Shown: positions 9,304-17,944 of the stretch, one piece after another
Position numbering within the stretch: position 1 is the first letter of the stretch
Layout of the letters: every line of letters begins with the position of its first letter
Origin: Pseudoalteromonas piscicida
GTDB taxonomy: Bacteria > Pseudomonadota > Gammaproteobacteria > Enterobacterales > Alteromonadaceae
Direction of reading: 5' to 3'
Assembly: GCF_002208135.1 (NCBI RefSeq)
Contig: NZ_CP021646.1
Span: forward strand, 1,347,501 to 1,411,500
Length of the DNA: 64,000 nucleotides
Notes under the pieces: model-generated
Database searches by the model: none
Told to the model about the DNA's origin: nothing
The model's input: only the letters and a program-made list of their open reading frames with translations
Translations under genes and position numbers: made by a program

Positions 9304-9328
9304 AATTGATGTCGAAGGAGCATCAATT
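9304..9328. other. Perfect hairpin with AGGAG in its loop
   Basis: AATTGATG (9304-9311) and CATCAATT (9321-9328) form a perfect 8-base stem around TCGAAGGAG. It lies 76 bases upstream of the mlaC-like start. A second short hairpin (ACGACT / AGTCGT) is near 9258-9277. Apart from these, the 321-base gap 9083-9404 shows no gene. The role is unknown; it may be leader structure of the mlaC-like gene. Confidence 0.35.
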
Positions 9329-9404
9329 TAGTGCGAATTGATATGTTTATTTGCACTCGTCAAATTGGATAGACTAGTGCCATCAGTTTAATAAGGATTA
9401 AACA

Positions 9405-9992
9405 ATGAAAAAGTTACTTGTTATTTTCAGTTTTCTCGTCTTCTCAGGCTTCGCTTTTGCGAATGACACACCTTATGAATTAATTAACCAAGTTGGCGAT
9501 AAGCTATTTACTGACATAAAAACGGTTAATCAAGATGGCAAGGCAACTGAAACTCAGATGAAGGGTATAGTACGTAGTCGTTTGATGCCACACATTGACG
9601 TAAAGTTTGTATCTTTTAAATTGCTTGGTAAACATATCAAAGGGTTAAAAAGAGACGAAGCCATTGAGTTTATCGGTGCAGTTGATAACTATCTTGTAGC
9701 TACTTATGCCAACGCGCTTTTGCAGTACAAAGGTCAAGACGTGTTGTTTGAAGAATTACCGATTTCTGATGGTGCTGATTTTGCGACGGTCAAGGTAGTA
9801 ATAAGAGAGCAATCAAAACCGGATATAGATATGCATTTTAAGTTTCGTCAAAGCAAAGATGGAGACTGGAAAGTGTATGACATGGTTGCTGAAGGTATTT
9901 CTCTATTGAGTGCTAAGCAAAAAGAAATCACGATGAGAATTTCAGAAGTAGGTTTGGCTCAGGTTACGGCTGAATTGAAGAGTAAAGCATAA
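9405..9992 (+). CDS. MlaC/Ttg2D family periplasmic phospholipid-binding protein
   Basis: 195 residues with a clear signal peptide (MKKLLVIFSFLVFSGFAFA, cleaved before NDTP). The mature part matches the MlaC family: helix PYELINQVGDKLF, then IVRSRLMPHIDVKFVSFKLLG, AIEFIGAVDNYLVATYANAL and the C-terminal WKVYDMVAEGISLL. MlaC carries phospholipids between outer and inner membrane for the MlaFEDB ABC complex. None of mlaF, mlaE, mlaD or mlaB is adjacent, so this is an orphan copy. It may serve a distant mla operon or be a divergent paralogue. A strong terminator follows at once, so it is transcribed alone. Confidence 0.83.
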   Translation: MKKLLVIFSFLVFSGFAFANDTPYELINQVGDKLFTDIKTVNQDGKATETQMKGIVRSRLMPHIDVKFVSFKLLGKHIKGLKRDEAIEFIGAVDNYLVATYANALLQYKGQDVLFEELPISDGADFATVKVVIREQSKPDIDMHFKFRQSKDGDWKVYDMVAEGISLLSAKQKEITMRISEVGLAQVTAELKSKA

Positions 9993-10025
9993 ATCAAATT
10001 ACTTCCCCCCGACTTTGAAGTAACC

Positions 10026-10060
10026 AAAAGAGCACATCATGATTGAGTGCTCTTTTTTTT
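10026..10060. terminator. Bidirectional terminator between mlaC-like gene and ldhA
   Basis: AAAAGAGCAC / GTGCTC stem followed by eight T on the plus strand and mirrored by a T run on the minus strand (TCTTTT). It serves the convergent mlaC-like and dehydrogenase genes. Confidence 0.8.
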
Positions 10061-10070
10061 GGTTCTGAAG

Positions 10071-11051
10071 TCAGACGATTTGGTTTATCAACGGCTGTTC
10101 CAGTCTTGCTGCGTCGAGGTTTTCACAGGTTATTGTTGCAATTTGTTTTAGTGCTTCTTTGGTAAAAAACCCTTGATGTCCAGTAACCAGTACATTGGGG
10201 AAGCTGACCAAACGCGAGAAAACATCGTCTTGAATTATTTCTTCACTGTGGTTTTTAAAAAATAGCTCTGACTCTTGCTCATACACGTCTAAGCCGAGGT
10301 AACCGAGGCGTTTAGACTTGAGCGCGGCGATACAGGCTTTGCTATCTAACAGCGCGCCTCTACTGGTGTTAATAAGCATCACACCCGCTTTCATTTTGGC
10401 AAACGCAGCATCATCAATAATATGATGAGTATATTCATTAAGCGGACAGTGCAAGCTAATAATATCCGATTGTGCTAGTAAGATATCTAGAGAGACCAAA
10501 GTATAGGGGCCTTCTCCAATGTTTGGGTCATAAACCAGCACATTGGCACCAAAGCCGTTTAAGATACTGACTAAGGCTTGGCCAATTTTGCCACAGCCGA
10601 TGATACCAACCGTTTTATTATAAATATTAAAACCGAGTAAGCCGTTGAGATCAAAATTATCTTCTCGAACTCGATTGTAGGCCTTATGTGTCTTGCGGCT
10701 GAGCGTTAGCATCAACGCGATACAGTGTTCTGCAACCGCTTCTGGGCTGTAGGCTGGAACACGGACAACCTTTATGTCACGCTGTTTTGCCTGTTGAATA
10801 TCAACGTTATTGAAACCTGCGCAGCGTAGGGCGATGGTTTTAACGCCATAGTCAGCCAGTTTATCAATCACTTGTGCATTTACAGTATCGTTTACAAATA
10901 CACAAACCGCGTCATAGTGCTGACACAGCGAAACCGTTTTTTCATTGAGTGACTCACTAATAAAGCTTATATCAAGTTCTGAGTAGGTATTTACGGCTTG
11001 CTCAAAAAACGGCACTTCATAGTTTTGCGAACTGAATAGGGCGATTCTCAT
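10071..11051 (-). CDS. ldhA: D-lactate dehydrogenase / 2-hydroxyacid dehydrogenase
   Basis: 326 residues (E. coli LdhA 329). D-isomer 2-hydroxyacid dehydrogenase with LRCAGFNNVD near residue 76, the NAD-binding GCGKIGQALV near 152, INTSRGALLDSKA near 228, the LGLDVYEQE segment with the catalytic Glu, and the catalytic His in GHQGFF near 293. It reduces pyruvate to D-lactate with NADH in the cytoplasm; the LdhA assignment rests on whole-length resemblance and length. The start overlaps the end of the upstream glutathione peroxidase gene by 35 bases, so both probably share one message. Confidence 0.88.
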   Translation of the reverse strand: MRIALFSSQNYEVPFFEQAVNTYSELDISFISESLNEKTVSLCQHYDAVCVFVNDTVNAQVIDKLADYGVKTIALRCAGFNNVDIQQAKQRDIKVVRVPAYSPEAVAEHCIALMLTLSRKTHKAYNRVREDNFDLNGLLGFNIYNKTVGIIGCGKIGQALVSILNGFGANVLVYDPNIGEGPYTLVSLDILLAQSDIISLHCPLNEYTHHIIDDAAFAKMKAGVMLINTSRGALLDSKACIAALKSKRLGYLGLDVYEQESELFFKNHSEEIIQDDVFSRLVSFPNVLVTGHQGFFTKEALKQIATITCENLDAARLEQPLINQIV

Positions 11052-11532
11052 GATTAATGTGGCTCTCTATCACTGACTTTAGCGTTTCTGGTTTAGTTCT
11101 TGGGGCATATCGAGATATTAACATGCCTTCAGAGTTTATTAGAAACTTTGTAAAATTCCATTTAATTGCGCGGTTTTGCGCGATACCACGGGTATGAGAT
11201 TTTAAGTAGCTAAATAATGGGTGTGCATCAGGTCCGTTGACTTGTGTCTTAGTACAGATCTTAAAGCTCAAATTAAAATGCGTATTGTAAAACTCTTTAA
11301 GCATTTCATCTTCAAGTGGTTCATTGCGACCGAACTGGTTACAAGGAAAAGCTAATACTTCAAACCCAAAAGGTTTATATTTGCTGTACAGCTTTTCAAG
11401 TGCAGACAGTTGCGGAGCAAAGCTACATTTACTCGCAATGTTAACGATCAATAGCGGTCTTCCCGCCAGAGACTGCAATGGCAAAACTTGGCCATCAATA
11501 AGTTGTGCACTAAAACGATAAATATTCTCCAT
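11017..11532 (-). CDS. Glutathione peroxidase (cysteine type)
   Basis: 171 residues, no signal peptide. Peroxidase signatures: NIASKCSFAPQLSALEKLY with the peroxidatic Cys36, AFPCNQFGRNEP with the catalytic Gln66 and the conserved Cys64, and IKWNFTKFLI with the catalytic Trp. A cysteine, not selenocysteine, occupies the active site. Such enzymes often use thioredoxin rather than glutathione as reductant. It reduces hydrogen and lipid peroxides. It is the first gene of a two-gene unit with ldhA, overlapping it by 35 bases. Confidence 0.93.
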   Translation of the reverse strand: MENIYRFSAQLIDGQVLPLQSLAGRPLLIVNIASKCSFAPQLSALEKLYSKYKPFGFEVLAFPCNQFGRNEPLEDEMLKEFYNTHFNLSFKICTKTQVNGPDAHPLFSYLKSHTRGIAQNRAIKWNFTKFLINSEGMLISRYAPRTKPETLKSVIESHINHENRPIQFAKL

Positions 11533-11660
11533 CCTTTCAGGCTCCGTGTGATTTATTCATGTTATTCGGTATCAAAGCGGTTTTTTCATTTGCTATGACA
11601 GAGGTGGTCGGGTATAAAAACTCCATTCTTATTAAGATAACAACGAAATAGGACAGAAAT

Positions 11661-12563
11661 ATGTCAGTGAAAGTCGCATTTATAGGATTAGGTGTCATGG
11701 GTTACCCGATGGCTGGGCATTTGCAAAAGGCAGGTTACCAAGTCACGGTATACAATCGAACCACCAGCAAAGCCGAAAAATGGGCAGCTGAGTATGCTGG
11801 CAACTTTGCAGTTACACCTAAAGATGCAGCGACTGACTGTGATTTTGTGTTTATGTGTGTTGGCAATGATGATGATTTACGCTCAGTCGTATATGGCGAA
11901 AGTGGTGTATTAGCGGGAGTAAAGCCGGGAGCGGTGATAGTTGACCATACTACAACGTCTGCAAAAGTTGCCCGTGAAATAGCGCAAGAAGCCAAGAAAT
12001 TACAAGTTGAATTTCTTGATGCCCCTGTATCTGGAGGTCAGGCCGGTGCAGAGAATGGCGTGTTGACGGTGATGGTAGGTGGAGACGAAAGTACTTTTAT
12101 TAAAGTACAACCAATCATGGCCGCGTTTGCTCGTTTTAGCCAATTAATTGGAGAGGTTGGTGCTGGGCAGTTGTGTAAAATGGTCAATCAGATTTGTATC
12201 GCGGGCGTGGTGCAAGGGCTCGCAGAAGGTTTGCACTTTGCTAAGAAAGCAGGTCTTGATGGTGAAAAGGTGATTGAAACTATCGCCAAAGGTGCTGCTG
12301 GCTCTTGGCAGATGGAGAATCGTTATAAAACTATGTTAGCGGGTGAATATAACTTTGGTTTTGCTGTCGATTGGATGAGAAAAGATTTAGGCATTGCGCT
12401 AGACGAGTCGAGAAGTAACGGTGCAAATTTGGCGCTTACAGCTTTAGTGGACCAATATTATGCGGATGTTCAAGCGCTGGGCGGCAACCGTTTTGATACC
12501 TCAAGCCTACTGGCAAGGCTTGATGCTATCCACGACAAAAAAAATAACGCTTTTAGTTTCTAA
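11661..12563 (+). CDS. NAD(P)-dependent beta-hydroxyacid dehydrogenase
   Basis: 300 residues of the 3-hydroxyisobutyrate / tartronate-semialdehyde reductase family. N-terminal Rossmann motif VAFIGLGVMGYPMAGHL (5-21), substrate-binding DAPVSGGQAGAENG near 120, and the catalytic lysine in KMVNQICIAG near 173. The exact substrate (3-hydroxyisobutyrate, tartronate semialdehyde, succinic semialdehyde or similar) cannot be chosen: no valine- or glycerate-degradation genes are adjacent. The ATG at 11661 fits the family N-terminus. It is convergent with the M15 peptidase gene 28 bases away. Confidence 0.87.
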   Translation: MSVKVAFIGLGVMGYPMAGHLQKAGYQVTVYNRTTSKAEKWAAEYAGNFAVTPKDAATDCDFVFMCVGNDDDLRSVVYGESGVLAGVKPGAVIVDHTTTSAKVAREIAQEAKKLQVEFLDAPVSGGQAGAENGVLTVMVGGDESTFIKVQPIMAAFARFSQLIGEVGAGQLCKMVNQICIAGVVQGLAEGLHFAKKAGLDGEKVIETIAKGAAGSWQMENRYKTMLAGEYNFGFAVDWMRKDLGIALDESRSNGANLALTALVDQYYADVQALGGNRFDTSSLLARLDAIHDKKNNAFSF

Positions 12564-12591
12564 CCTAAGCAACCTAAGGTCGGATTAGTCG

Positions 12592-13308
12592 TTATGGCTG
12601 CGCTACATTAATAATAAATTGCTGATGTAGCGCGCTTAGGTTCGCCAGTATTGCGCCTTTACCTTTGATATCGCTGCGTTTAAGCACGGCATCAAGCGCA
12701 TCAACGGATTGCAGCGTGGCAAGCTTTGATGCCGTTAGCTGGTGGCTAATATGCCACGGTTCCTCAGCAACTCCCCCACGATAACAGTCATAAGGCCGGT
12801 AGAAACCAAAAGTTGCTAAATGCGCATCAAGCCACAGCGAAAATTCGTGCTGATGCCCATTTTGCTGGTATTCCCATGGTTCTAGTTGAAGTGATTGTCC
12901 TTTCGGTACGAGGTTTTTGGCGAATACATCCAAATCAGTACCCAAGTGGTGGCGACTAGCACCTGGTAGGGCGGAGAACAACATAATTGCTTTTACTTTG
13001 TCGATGTCTGAGAGACTGCTCAGTTCTATCTCTTGGTTAGTGATATCAAAAACAGGGCGGCGCATCGCAAACTTGCTATTCCAAATCGTTTTTTGCCTTT
13101 CAAATCCTCGATATGCGGACGCCATGTAAAACTCAAAACCTGCTTTTTTTGCAGCTTGTGAGAGGGCATCAAGATCAGAAACTATGGCGCTATGCACATG
13201 GCGACCATGGTAAAAAGCCAGATGTGATTCGTTGACACCACAAGCGCTACATTCAGCGCTTGTAAGATTATAGTTACTAGGCAAGTAACTTCTCCAAGAT
13301 CTTTTCAT
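12592..13308 (-). CDS. M15 family D-Ala-D-Ala carboxypeptidase-like metallopeptidase
   Basis: 238 residues. LAS-type metallopeptidase motifs: [14 protein letters not shown] (zinc His and Asp, near 115-128) and EEPWHISH (catalytic Glu and third zinc ligand, near 181). Family members remove terminal D-alanine from peptidoglycan peptides. No signal peptide is seen ([24 protein letters not shown]), so it may act in the cytoplasm on recycled muropeptides, or be exported by an unrecognised route. It is the last gene of the five-gene operon and overlaps dapE by 32 bases, a link to diaminopimelate and cell-wall metabolism. Confidence 0.85.
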   Translation of the reverse strand: MKRSWRSYLPSNYNLTSAECSACGVNESHLAFYHGRHVHSAIVSDLDALSQAAKKAGFEFYMASAYRGFERQKTIWNSKFAMRRPVFDITNQEIELSSLSDIDKVKAIMLFSALPGASRHHLGTDLDVFAKNLVPKGQSLQLEPWEYQQNGHQHEFSLWLDAHLATFGFYRPYDCYRGGVAEEPWHISHQLTASKLATLQSVDALDAVLKRSDIKGKGAILANLSALHQQFIINVAQP

Positions 13309-14404
13309 AGACTAAGGCTAATTGATCTAGGTCTTTGCAACTCACGCATTCATCGACTTGATGTATAGTGGCATTGATTGGGCCAAGCTCAATCACCTTA
13401 CATCCAGTTTGGGCAATAAATCGGCCATCCGACGTGCCACCCGATGTTTCGGGTATGGTTTGCCTACCCGTCACTTCTTTGATGGCTGCAATCGTCACAT
13501 CGAGCAATGGACCTGGCTCAGTTAAAAACGGTAAACCATTTAGTATCCAATTAAGTTCATAATCGAGCTGATGCTTGTCTAGAATAGCAATTACACGCTG
13601 TTTGAGCTCATCGGCTGTCACTTCAGTGCTAAAGCGAAAGTTAAACTGTACTTGTAGGGAGCCTGGTATCACATTGCCAGCCCCTGTTCCGCCATTGATA
13701 TTAGAAACTTGGAAGCTGGTTGCCGGGAAAAACGCATTACCTCTATCCCACTCGGTTTGACTGAGTTCAGCAATCGCAGCTGCAGATGAGTGGATGGGGT
13801 TTTTAGCAAGGTGAGGGTAAGCAACGTGACCTTGTTTACCAATCACTTTTAGGTGTCCGGTAAGTGAACCGCGACGACCATTTTTTACTACGTCGCCGAG
13901 CTCATGACGCGATGAAGGCTCACCGACCAAGCACATATCAATTTTTTCGTCGCGGGCTTCTAATAAATCCACCACTCGAGTTGTGCCGTTCACGAAAGGG
14001 CCTTCCTCATCAGAGGTTATCAAAAAAGACAATGACCCTTTGTGGTTTGGGTGCTTTTCGATAAACCTCTCCGTTGCAACGAGCATTGCAGCAAGCGAAC
14101 CTTTCATGTCTGCAGCACCTCGGCCATGTAACATGTCATTTTCAATCACTGCGGCAAATGGCGGGTGTTGCCATTGACTCTCGTCACCAACAGGTACCAC
14201 ATCTGTATGTCCAGCAAAGCAAAAGTGCGGTCCGCTGTCGCCTTTTCGTGCCCAAGTATTGAGAGTGTCAACAAAGAAGTGCTCTTCGATGGTAAAGCCA
14301 AGCTTTGCCAAGCGTTCATTCATTAATTGTTGGCAGCCTGCATCATCCGGTGTAACAGATGCCCTTTGGATCAGGGCCTGTGCGAGCTTAACTACTTCGC
14401 TCAT
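13277..14404 (-). CDS. dapE: Succinyl-diaminopimelate desuccinylase
   Basis: 375 residues, the same length as E. coli DapE. M20 zinc metallohydrolase releasing LL-diaminopimelate and succinate in lysine and peptidoglycan precursor synthesis. Visible: [13 protein letters not shown] (zinc His), [14 protein letters not shown] (bridging Asp), [14 protein letters not shown] (catalytic Glu), [11 protein letters not shown] and the C-terminal zinc His in NATIHQVDE. Its start overlaps the stop of the upstream YffB-like gene by one base. The yffB-dapE pairing is also found in E. coli. Confidence 0.96.
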   Translation of the reverse strand: MSEVVKLAQALIQRASVTPDDAGCQQLMNERLAKLGFTIEEHFFVDTLNTWARKGDSGPHFCFAGHTDVVPVGDESQWQHPPFAAVIENDMLHGRGAADMKGSLAAMLVATERFIEKHPNHKGSLSFLITSDEEGPFVNGTTRVVDLLEARDEKIDMCLVGEPSSRHELGDVVKNGRRGSLTGHLKVIGKQGHVAYPHLAKNPIHSSAAAIAELSQTEWDRGNAFFPATSFQVSNINGGTGAGNVIPGSLQVQFNFRFSTEVTADELKQRVIAILDKHQLDYELNWILNGLPFLTEPGPLLDVTIAAIKEVTGRQTIPETSGGTSDGRFIAQTGCKVIELGPINATIHQVDECVSCKDLDQLALVYEKILEKLLA

Positions 14405-14751
14405 TAGGCAAAAATCTCGTCGTATTGTGCAGCTTTAAAACCTAAGTGATATTGACCTTGATGCTGTAAAATAGGGCGTTTTATCATGGCTGGCGCCGCC
14501 AAGAGATGTTGTTTCGCCGACTGCGCATCAAGACTCAGCTTTTGTTCTTCACTAAGCGCTCGGTAAGTAGTTCCGCGTTTGTTTAGCACGTTTTCCCAAC
14601 CAAGTTGATCAATAAAGGAGGTGAGTAATGCTTCGTCTAATCCATCTTTGCGGTAGTCGTGAAAGGTGAATTCGATATTGTTGTCTTGAAGATATTTTTT
14701 GGCTTTTTTAATGGTATCGCAGTTGCTGATCCCATACATGATGATTGTCAT
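14404..14751 (-). CDS. ArsC/Spx-family reductase-like protein (YffB type)
   Basis: 115 residues from the ATG at 14751, giving the family N-terminus [21 protein letters not shown]; the frame extends upstream, but that part overlaps the previous gene. A single-Cys active site (SNCDTIKKA) and the thioredoxin-like fold of ArsC-like YffB proteins are seen, with the C-terminal [19 protein letters not shown]. Family members probably work as glutathione-dependent thiol reductases rather than arsenate reductases; no ars genes are nearby. It overlaps the EIIA-like gene by 4 bases and dapE by 1, so it is translationally coupled in the operon. Confidence 0.88.
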   Translation of the reverse strand: MTIIMYGISNCDTIKKAKKYLQDNNIEFTFHDYRKDGLDEALLTSFIDQLGWENVLNKRGTTYRALSEEQKLSLDAQSAKQHLLAAPAMIKRPILQHQGQYHLGFKAAQYDEIFA

Positions 14752-15260
14752 AAAGCACACGCCCTTGCAATTGTGATTATCGGCTCTTTGGCCGCAGATA
14801 CTTGTTTTAAAGGATAATAACATGCACCAAGCTTTTGTGCATTGAGTAGCACAATGGCGGCCATGGTTTTTGCTTCGCTGAGAGGAATATCATAAAAGCA
14901 TAGCGGCTCTCCAAGCTTTACTATGGTTTTGCCAAAGCAGTTTGCTTTAAGGTATTCAGGTTTGGCAAATTCATGACCGACTTCTAAGCTCAGTAACATT
15001 TTTAAGCCGTTATTGGCGTGTAGAATGTATTCACAGTTATCTTTTCTGATCTGAATGAGTTTTCCGTTACAAGGAGATAGCAACAAAGGCACGTGCATTT
15101 GCACGCAAACACCCATCCCTAACATACCTGACGCAATCGCTGCGTTTGGATGCGTACTTAGCGGTAATACTTTACCAGAAAAAGGACTTGGAATATGCGC
15201 AATAGGATTCGCGATTTGGGATATTGGCCGATATTGGACTTGTGGTGATAGTTCAATCAA
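14748..15260 (-). CDS. PTS EIIA(Glc)-like protein lacking both active-site histidines
   Basis: 170 residues aligning over the full length with EIIA(Glc) (Crr): SPFSGKVLPLSTHPN, ASGMLGMGVCVQ, LSPCNGKLIQI, a C-terminal phase VKLGEPLCFYDIPLSEAK and PIITIAR at the end. By hand alignment to E. coli NHAFSIESDSGVELFVHFG, the two catalytic positions His75 and His90 are Cys76 and Ser91 here. A histidine exists at residue 81 but is displaced. It therefore should not accept phosphate from HPr in the usual way and is more likely a regulatory or scaffold protein. No PTS genes are adjacent. It overlaps the ACT gene (4 bases) and the YffB-like gene (4 bases). Confidence 0.75.
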   Translation of the reverse strand: MIELSPQVQYRPISQIANPIAHIPSPFSGKVLPLSTHPNAAIASGMLGMGVCVQMHVPLLLSPCNGKLIQIRKDNCEYILHANNGLKMLLSLEVGHEFAKPEYLKANCFGKTIVKLGEPLCFYDIPLSEAKTMAAIVLLNAQKLGACYYPLKQVSAAKEPIITIARACAL

Positions 15261-15637
15261 AGTAATAAATACCCATCTTTTTTAAGCGCTTGCATCGCCT
15301 GCTGGATTTGGCTTTCTTTTACCAGAATGTAATCGGTATCATATGTTGATAAGGTAAAAATAGAGACGTTTGATTTTGCTAGCACACCAGAAATATTGGC
15401 CATAATCCCCGTTAGCGAAAACCCCAGCGGGCCAACAACTTCTAATGCTCTCCAATGGCTTTCAGCTGCGAGGCTACTGACTGCGATATCTGATGCGCAG
15501 ACGATAGATAATTCATCCTCAGTTTTGGCAATAAAAAAGATGTCACTGTCTAACACCGCTTGCGGAACGGCGTCATCGCAATCAAGGCTGTGTATCGTAA
15601 ATTCTTGTTTGAGTAGTTGCAGCGTTTGCTTTGACAT
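15257..15637 (-). CDS. ACT domain protein (COG3603 type)
   Basis: 126 residues from the ATG at 15637 (MSKQTLQLLKQEF); upstream codons in the frame give an unlikely leader. The C-terminal half is an ACT domain with the signature GPLGFSLTGIMANISGVLAKSNVSIFTLSTYDTDYILV (split over residues 69-105), typical of the COG3603 group. The family is related to amino-acid-sensing domains; the ligand here is unknown. It is the first gene of the five-gene operon leading to dapE, which makes an amino-acid-responsive role plausible but unproven. Confidence 0.8.
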   Translation of the reverse strand: MSKQTLQLLKQEFTIHSLDCDDAVPQAVLDSDIFFIAKTEDELSIVCASDIAVSSLAAESHWRALEVVGPLGFSLTGIMANISGVLAKSNVSIFTLSTYDTDYILVKESQIQQAMQALKKDGYLLL

Positions 15638-15750
15638 TACCAACCCTTTTTCGCAAAAATACCAATTGGTTGTTTTATAGTATAGTGAAGTCAATTTAAA
15701 GACCAGAGGGTTTACCCGTATTCTAAGCAAAAGAAAGGATTATGTGTTGT

Positions 15751-15783
15751 ACAAAAAGGAAAGGGCTCATGTGCTGAGCCCTT
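15751..15783 (-). terminator. Terminator of ackA-pta
   Basis: On the minus strand, AAGGGCTCA-GCACA-TGAGCCCTT is followed by TCCTTTTT, 11 bases after the pta stop. Confidence 0.8.
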
Positions 15784-15793
15784 AGTATGAAGA

Positions 15794-17944
15794 CTACTCT
15801 TCGATTTGTGTTGCTTGAATAGCAGTCAACGCAATGGTGTAGACAATGTCATCAACCAAAGCACCGCGGCTTAGGTCGTTAACTGGTTTACGCATACCTT
15901 GCAACATAGGTCCTATGCTGACAAGTTCAGCGCTTCGCTGTACCGCTTTGTATGTGGTGTTACCTGTATTTAGATCTGGAAAGACAAATACAGTTGCTTT
16001 ACCTGCGACCTTGCTGTTGGGCGCTTTTTTACGTGCGACGTTTTCCATTATGGCGGCGTCGTATTGCAGCGGGCCGTCAATATCGAGATCAGGACGTTTC
16101 TTTTGCGCAATCTCAGTGGCTTGACGCACTTTTTCAACATCCGCACCTTGTCCAGATGTTCCTGTGCTGTAGCTGATCATGGCTACGCGAGGCTCAATGC
16201 CGAATGCTGCAGCGGAATCTGCAGATTGAATAGCGATATCTGCTAACTGCTCTGCCGTTGGATCTGGGTTAATTGCACAGTCGCCATATACTAACACTTG
16301 GTCCGGTAGCAACATGAAAAATACCGAGCTCACTAACGACGCGCCAGGCGCCGTTTTGATTAGTTGCAGTGGTGGACGAATAGTATTGGCGGTGGTATTT
16401 ACCGCACCAGATACCAAGCCATCCACTTGGCCTTCGGCTAACATCATGGTGCCTAGAACGACGTTATCTTGCAGTTGCTCTGCCGCAACAACCTCAGTCA
16501 GGCCTTTGTTTTTACGTAGCTCAACCATAGGCGCAATGTACTTTTGCAGCTCTTCTTCCGGAGATAAGATAGTCACGTTCTCATTAAGCTCAACACCTTG
16601 CTGCTGGGCGATACGTTCAATCTCTTCTCTGTCTCCAAGTAGCACGGTTTTAGCGATGTTTCGCGCACCACAAATAGCCGCCGCCTTAATTGTCCTAGGC
16701 TCATTACCTTCTGGCAGCACAATGGTTTTGCTAGCGCGTCTAGCTAAATCAGTCAGTAGATAACGAAACGCAGGGGGTGAAAGTTTACGGGTTTTTGCGA
16801 CCCCTTTGGCCAAACTTTCTAGCCACTCGCCATCGATGTGGCGGGCGTTATGCTGTTTTACGCGCTCGATGCGCTGCTCATCATCGCTTGGCACTTCCAT
16901 ATTGAAATTGTGTAAAAGCAAAGAGGTGCGCCAAGTATCAGCCTCAGTCGCGAGGATGGGCAAACCTGTATCCATGGCTTGCTCACATAAGGTCATGATC
17001 TTCTCTTCTGGTTTGAATCCACCAGTTAACAATATGGCGCCAATTTTAGTGCCATTCATGGCTGATAAACACGCTGCGACGAGGATATCCGAGCGATCGC
17101 CAGGAGTAACCAACAGGGCGCCTGGCGTAAAGTGGTTAAGAATATTCGATACCGTTCTGGCACAGAAAGTAACACGGCGAAGACGACGGTGCTCCATATC
17201 ACCGGCATTGATGATTTCGGCTTTTAAATAATTGCTTAAGTCGATAACGCGCGGCGCCACTAAATCAAAGTCCCATGGGATCGCACCTAAAAGCTGAAAT
17301 GGGTGCTTTCTGAAAATAGGCAGGGATGCCAAACGATTCATTTCGTTTTCAAGCTCTTCTGGTTTGTATTGATCAACCAGATCGGCACGCGCTCTGCCAT
17401 CTTCATCCAGCGGCGCATTCACTTTATTGAAAATGCAGCCCAACACGCGAGGGTGGTTTACACCGCCATAATTGCCAGCAGCAATTTCTAAGCGGTCTTC
17501 AAGTTCGTCGATAGAGTCATTACCCGGAGTTAAGACAAACACGATATCTGCACCCAATGTTTGCGCAATCTCGCGGTTGACACGGCCAGCGTATGGTTGA
17601 CGACGTGTAGGAACCATCCCTTCAATGATGGCAACTTCATCGTCTTGTACTGTGCCCTCAAAGCGCTCCACTATTTCTTCTAACAGGTCATCACCTTTAC
17701 CATCACCTATCATTTGCTCAGCGTAGCTCAGCTCAAAAGGCGTGGGTGGGGCAATAGTAGAGCCTTGCTGAACGATAAGCGTCGACTTTTCGGGGCCGAT
17801 TTCATCTTTACGAGGCTGCGCAATGGGCTTAAAGAAGTTTACTTTTACTGCTTTTTGTTCCAGTGCTCGGACTATTCCCACAGATACCGACGTCAAACCA
17901 ACGCCAGTTGAAATGGGAATGAGCATAATACGACGACCCATCAT
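15794..17944 (-). CDS. pta: Phosphate acetyltransferase
   Basis: 716 residues (E. coli Pta 714). It converts acetyl-CoA and phosphate to acetyl phosphate and CoA. Three parts are seen: an N-terminal P-loop-like/BioD-type domain ([22 protein letters not shown]), a central DRTGG domain ([20 protein letters not shown]) and the C-terminal PTA catalytic domain ([59 protein letters not shown]). The ATG at 17944 forms an ATGA overlap with the ackA stop and fits the family N-terminus ([10 protein letters not shown]). It is cotranscribed with ackA, with the terminator directly downstream. Confidence 0.96.
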   Translation of the reverse strand: MMGRRIMLIPISTGVGLTSVSVGIVRALEQKAVKVNFFKPIAQPRKDEIGPEKSTLIVQQGSTIAPPTPFELSYAEQMIGDGKGDDLLEEIVERFEGTVQDDEVAIIEGMVPTRRQPYAGRVNREIAQTLGADIVFVLTPGNDSIDELEDRLEIAAGNYGGVNHPRVLGCIFNKVNAPLDEDGRARADLVDQYKPEELENEMNRLASLPIFRKHPFQLLGAIPWDFDLVAPRVIDLSNYLKAEIINAGDMEHRRLRRVTFCARTVSNILNHFTPGALLVTPGDRSDILVAACLSAMNGTKIGAILLTGGFKPEEKIMTLCEQAMDTGLPILATEADTWRTSLLLHNFNMEVPSDDEQRIERVKQHNARHIDGEWLESLAKGVAKTRKLSPPAFRYLLTDLARRASKTIVLPEGNEPRTIKAAAICGARNIAKTVLLGDREEIERIAQQQGVELNENVTILSPEEELQKYIAPMVELRKNKGLTEVVAAEQLQDNVVLGTMMLAEGQVDGLVSGAVNTTANTIRPPLQLIKTAPGASLVSSVFFMLLPDQVLVYGDCAINPDPTAEQLADIAIQSADSAAAFGIEPRVAMISYSTGTSGQGADVEKVRQATEIAQKKRPDLDIDGPLQYDAAIMENVARKKAPNSKVAGKATVFVFPDLNTGNTTYKAVQRSAELVSIGPMLQGMRKPVNDLSRGALVDDIVYTIALTAIQATQIEE

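Noticed and set aside
14404..14751. Arsenate reductase function for the ArsC-like protein
   Set aside because: The yffB-dapE neighbourhood and lack of other ars genes favour the YffB-type thiol protein.
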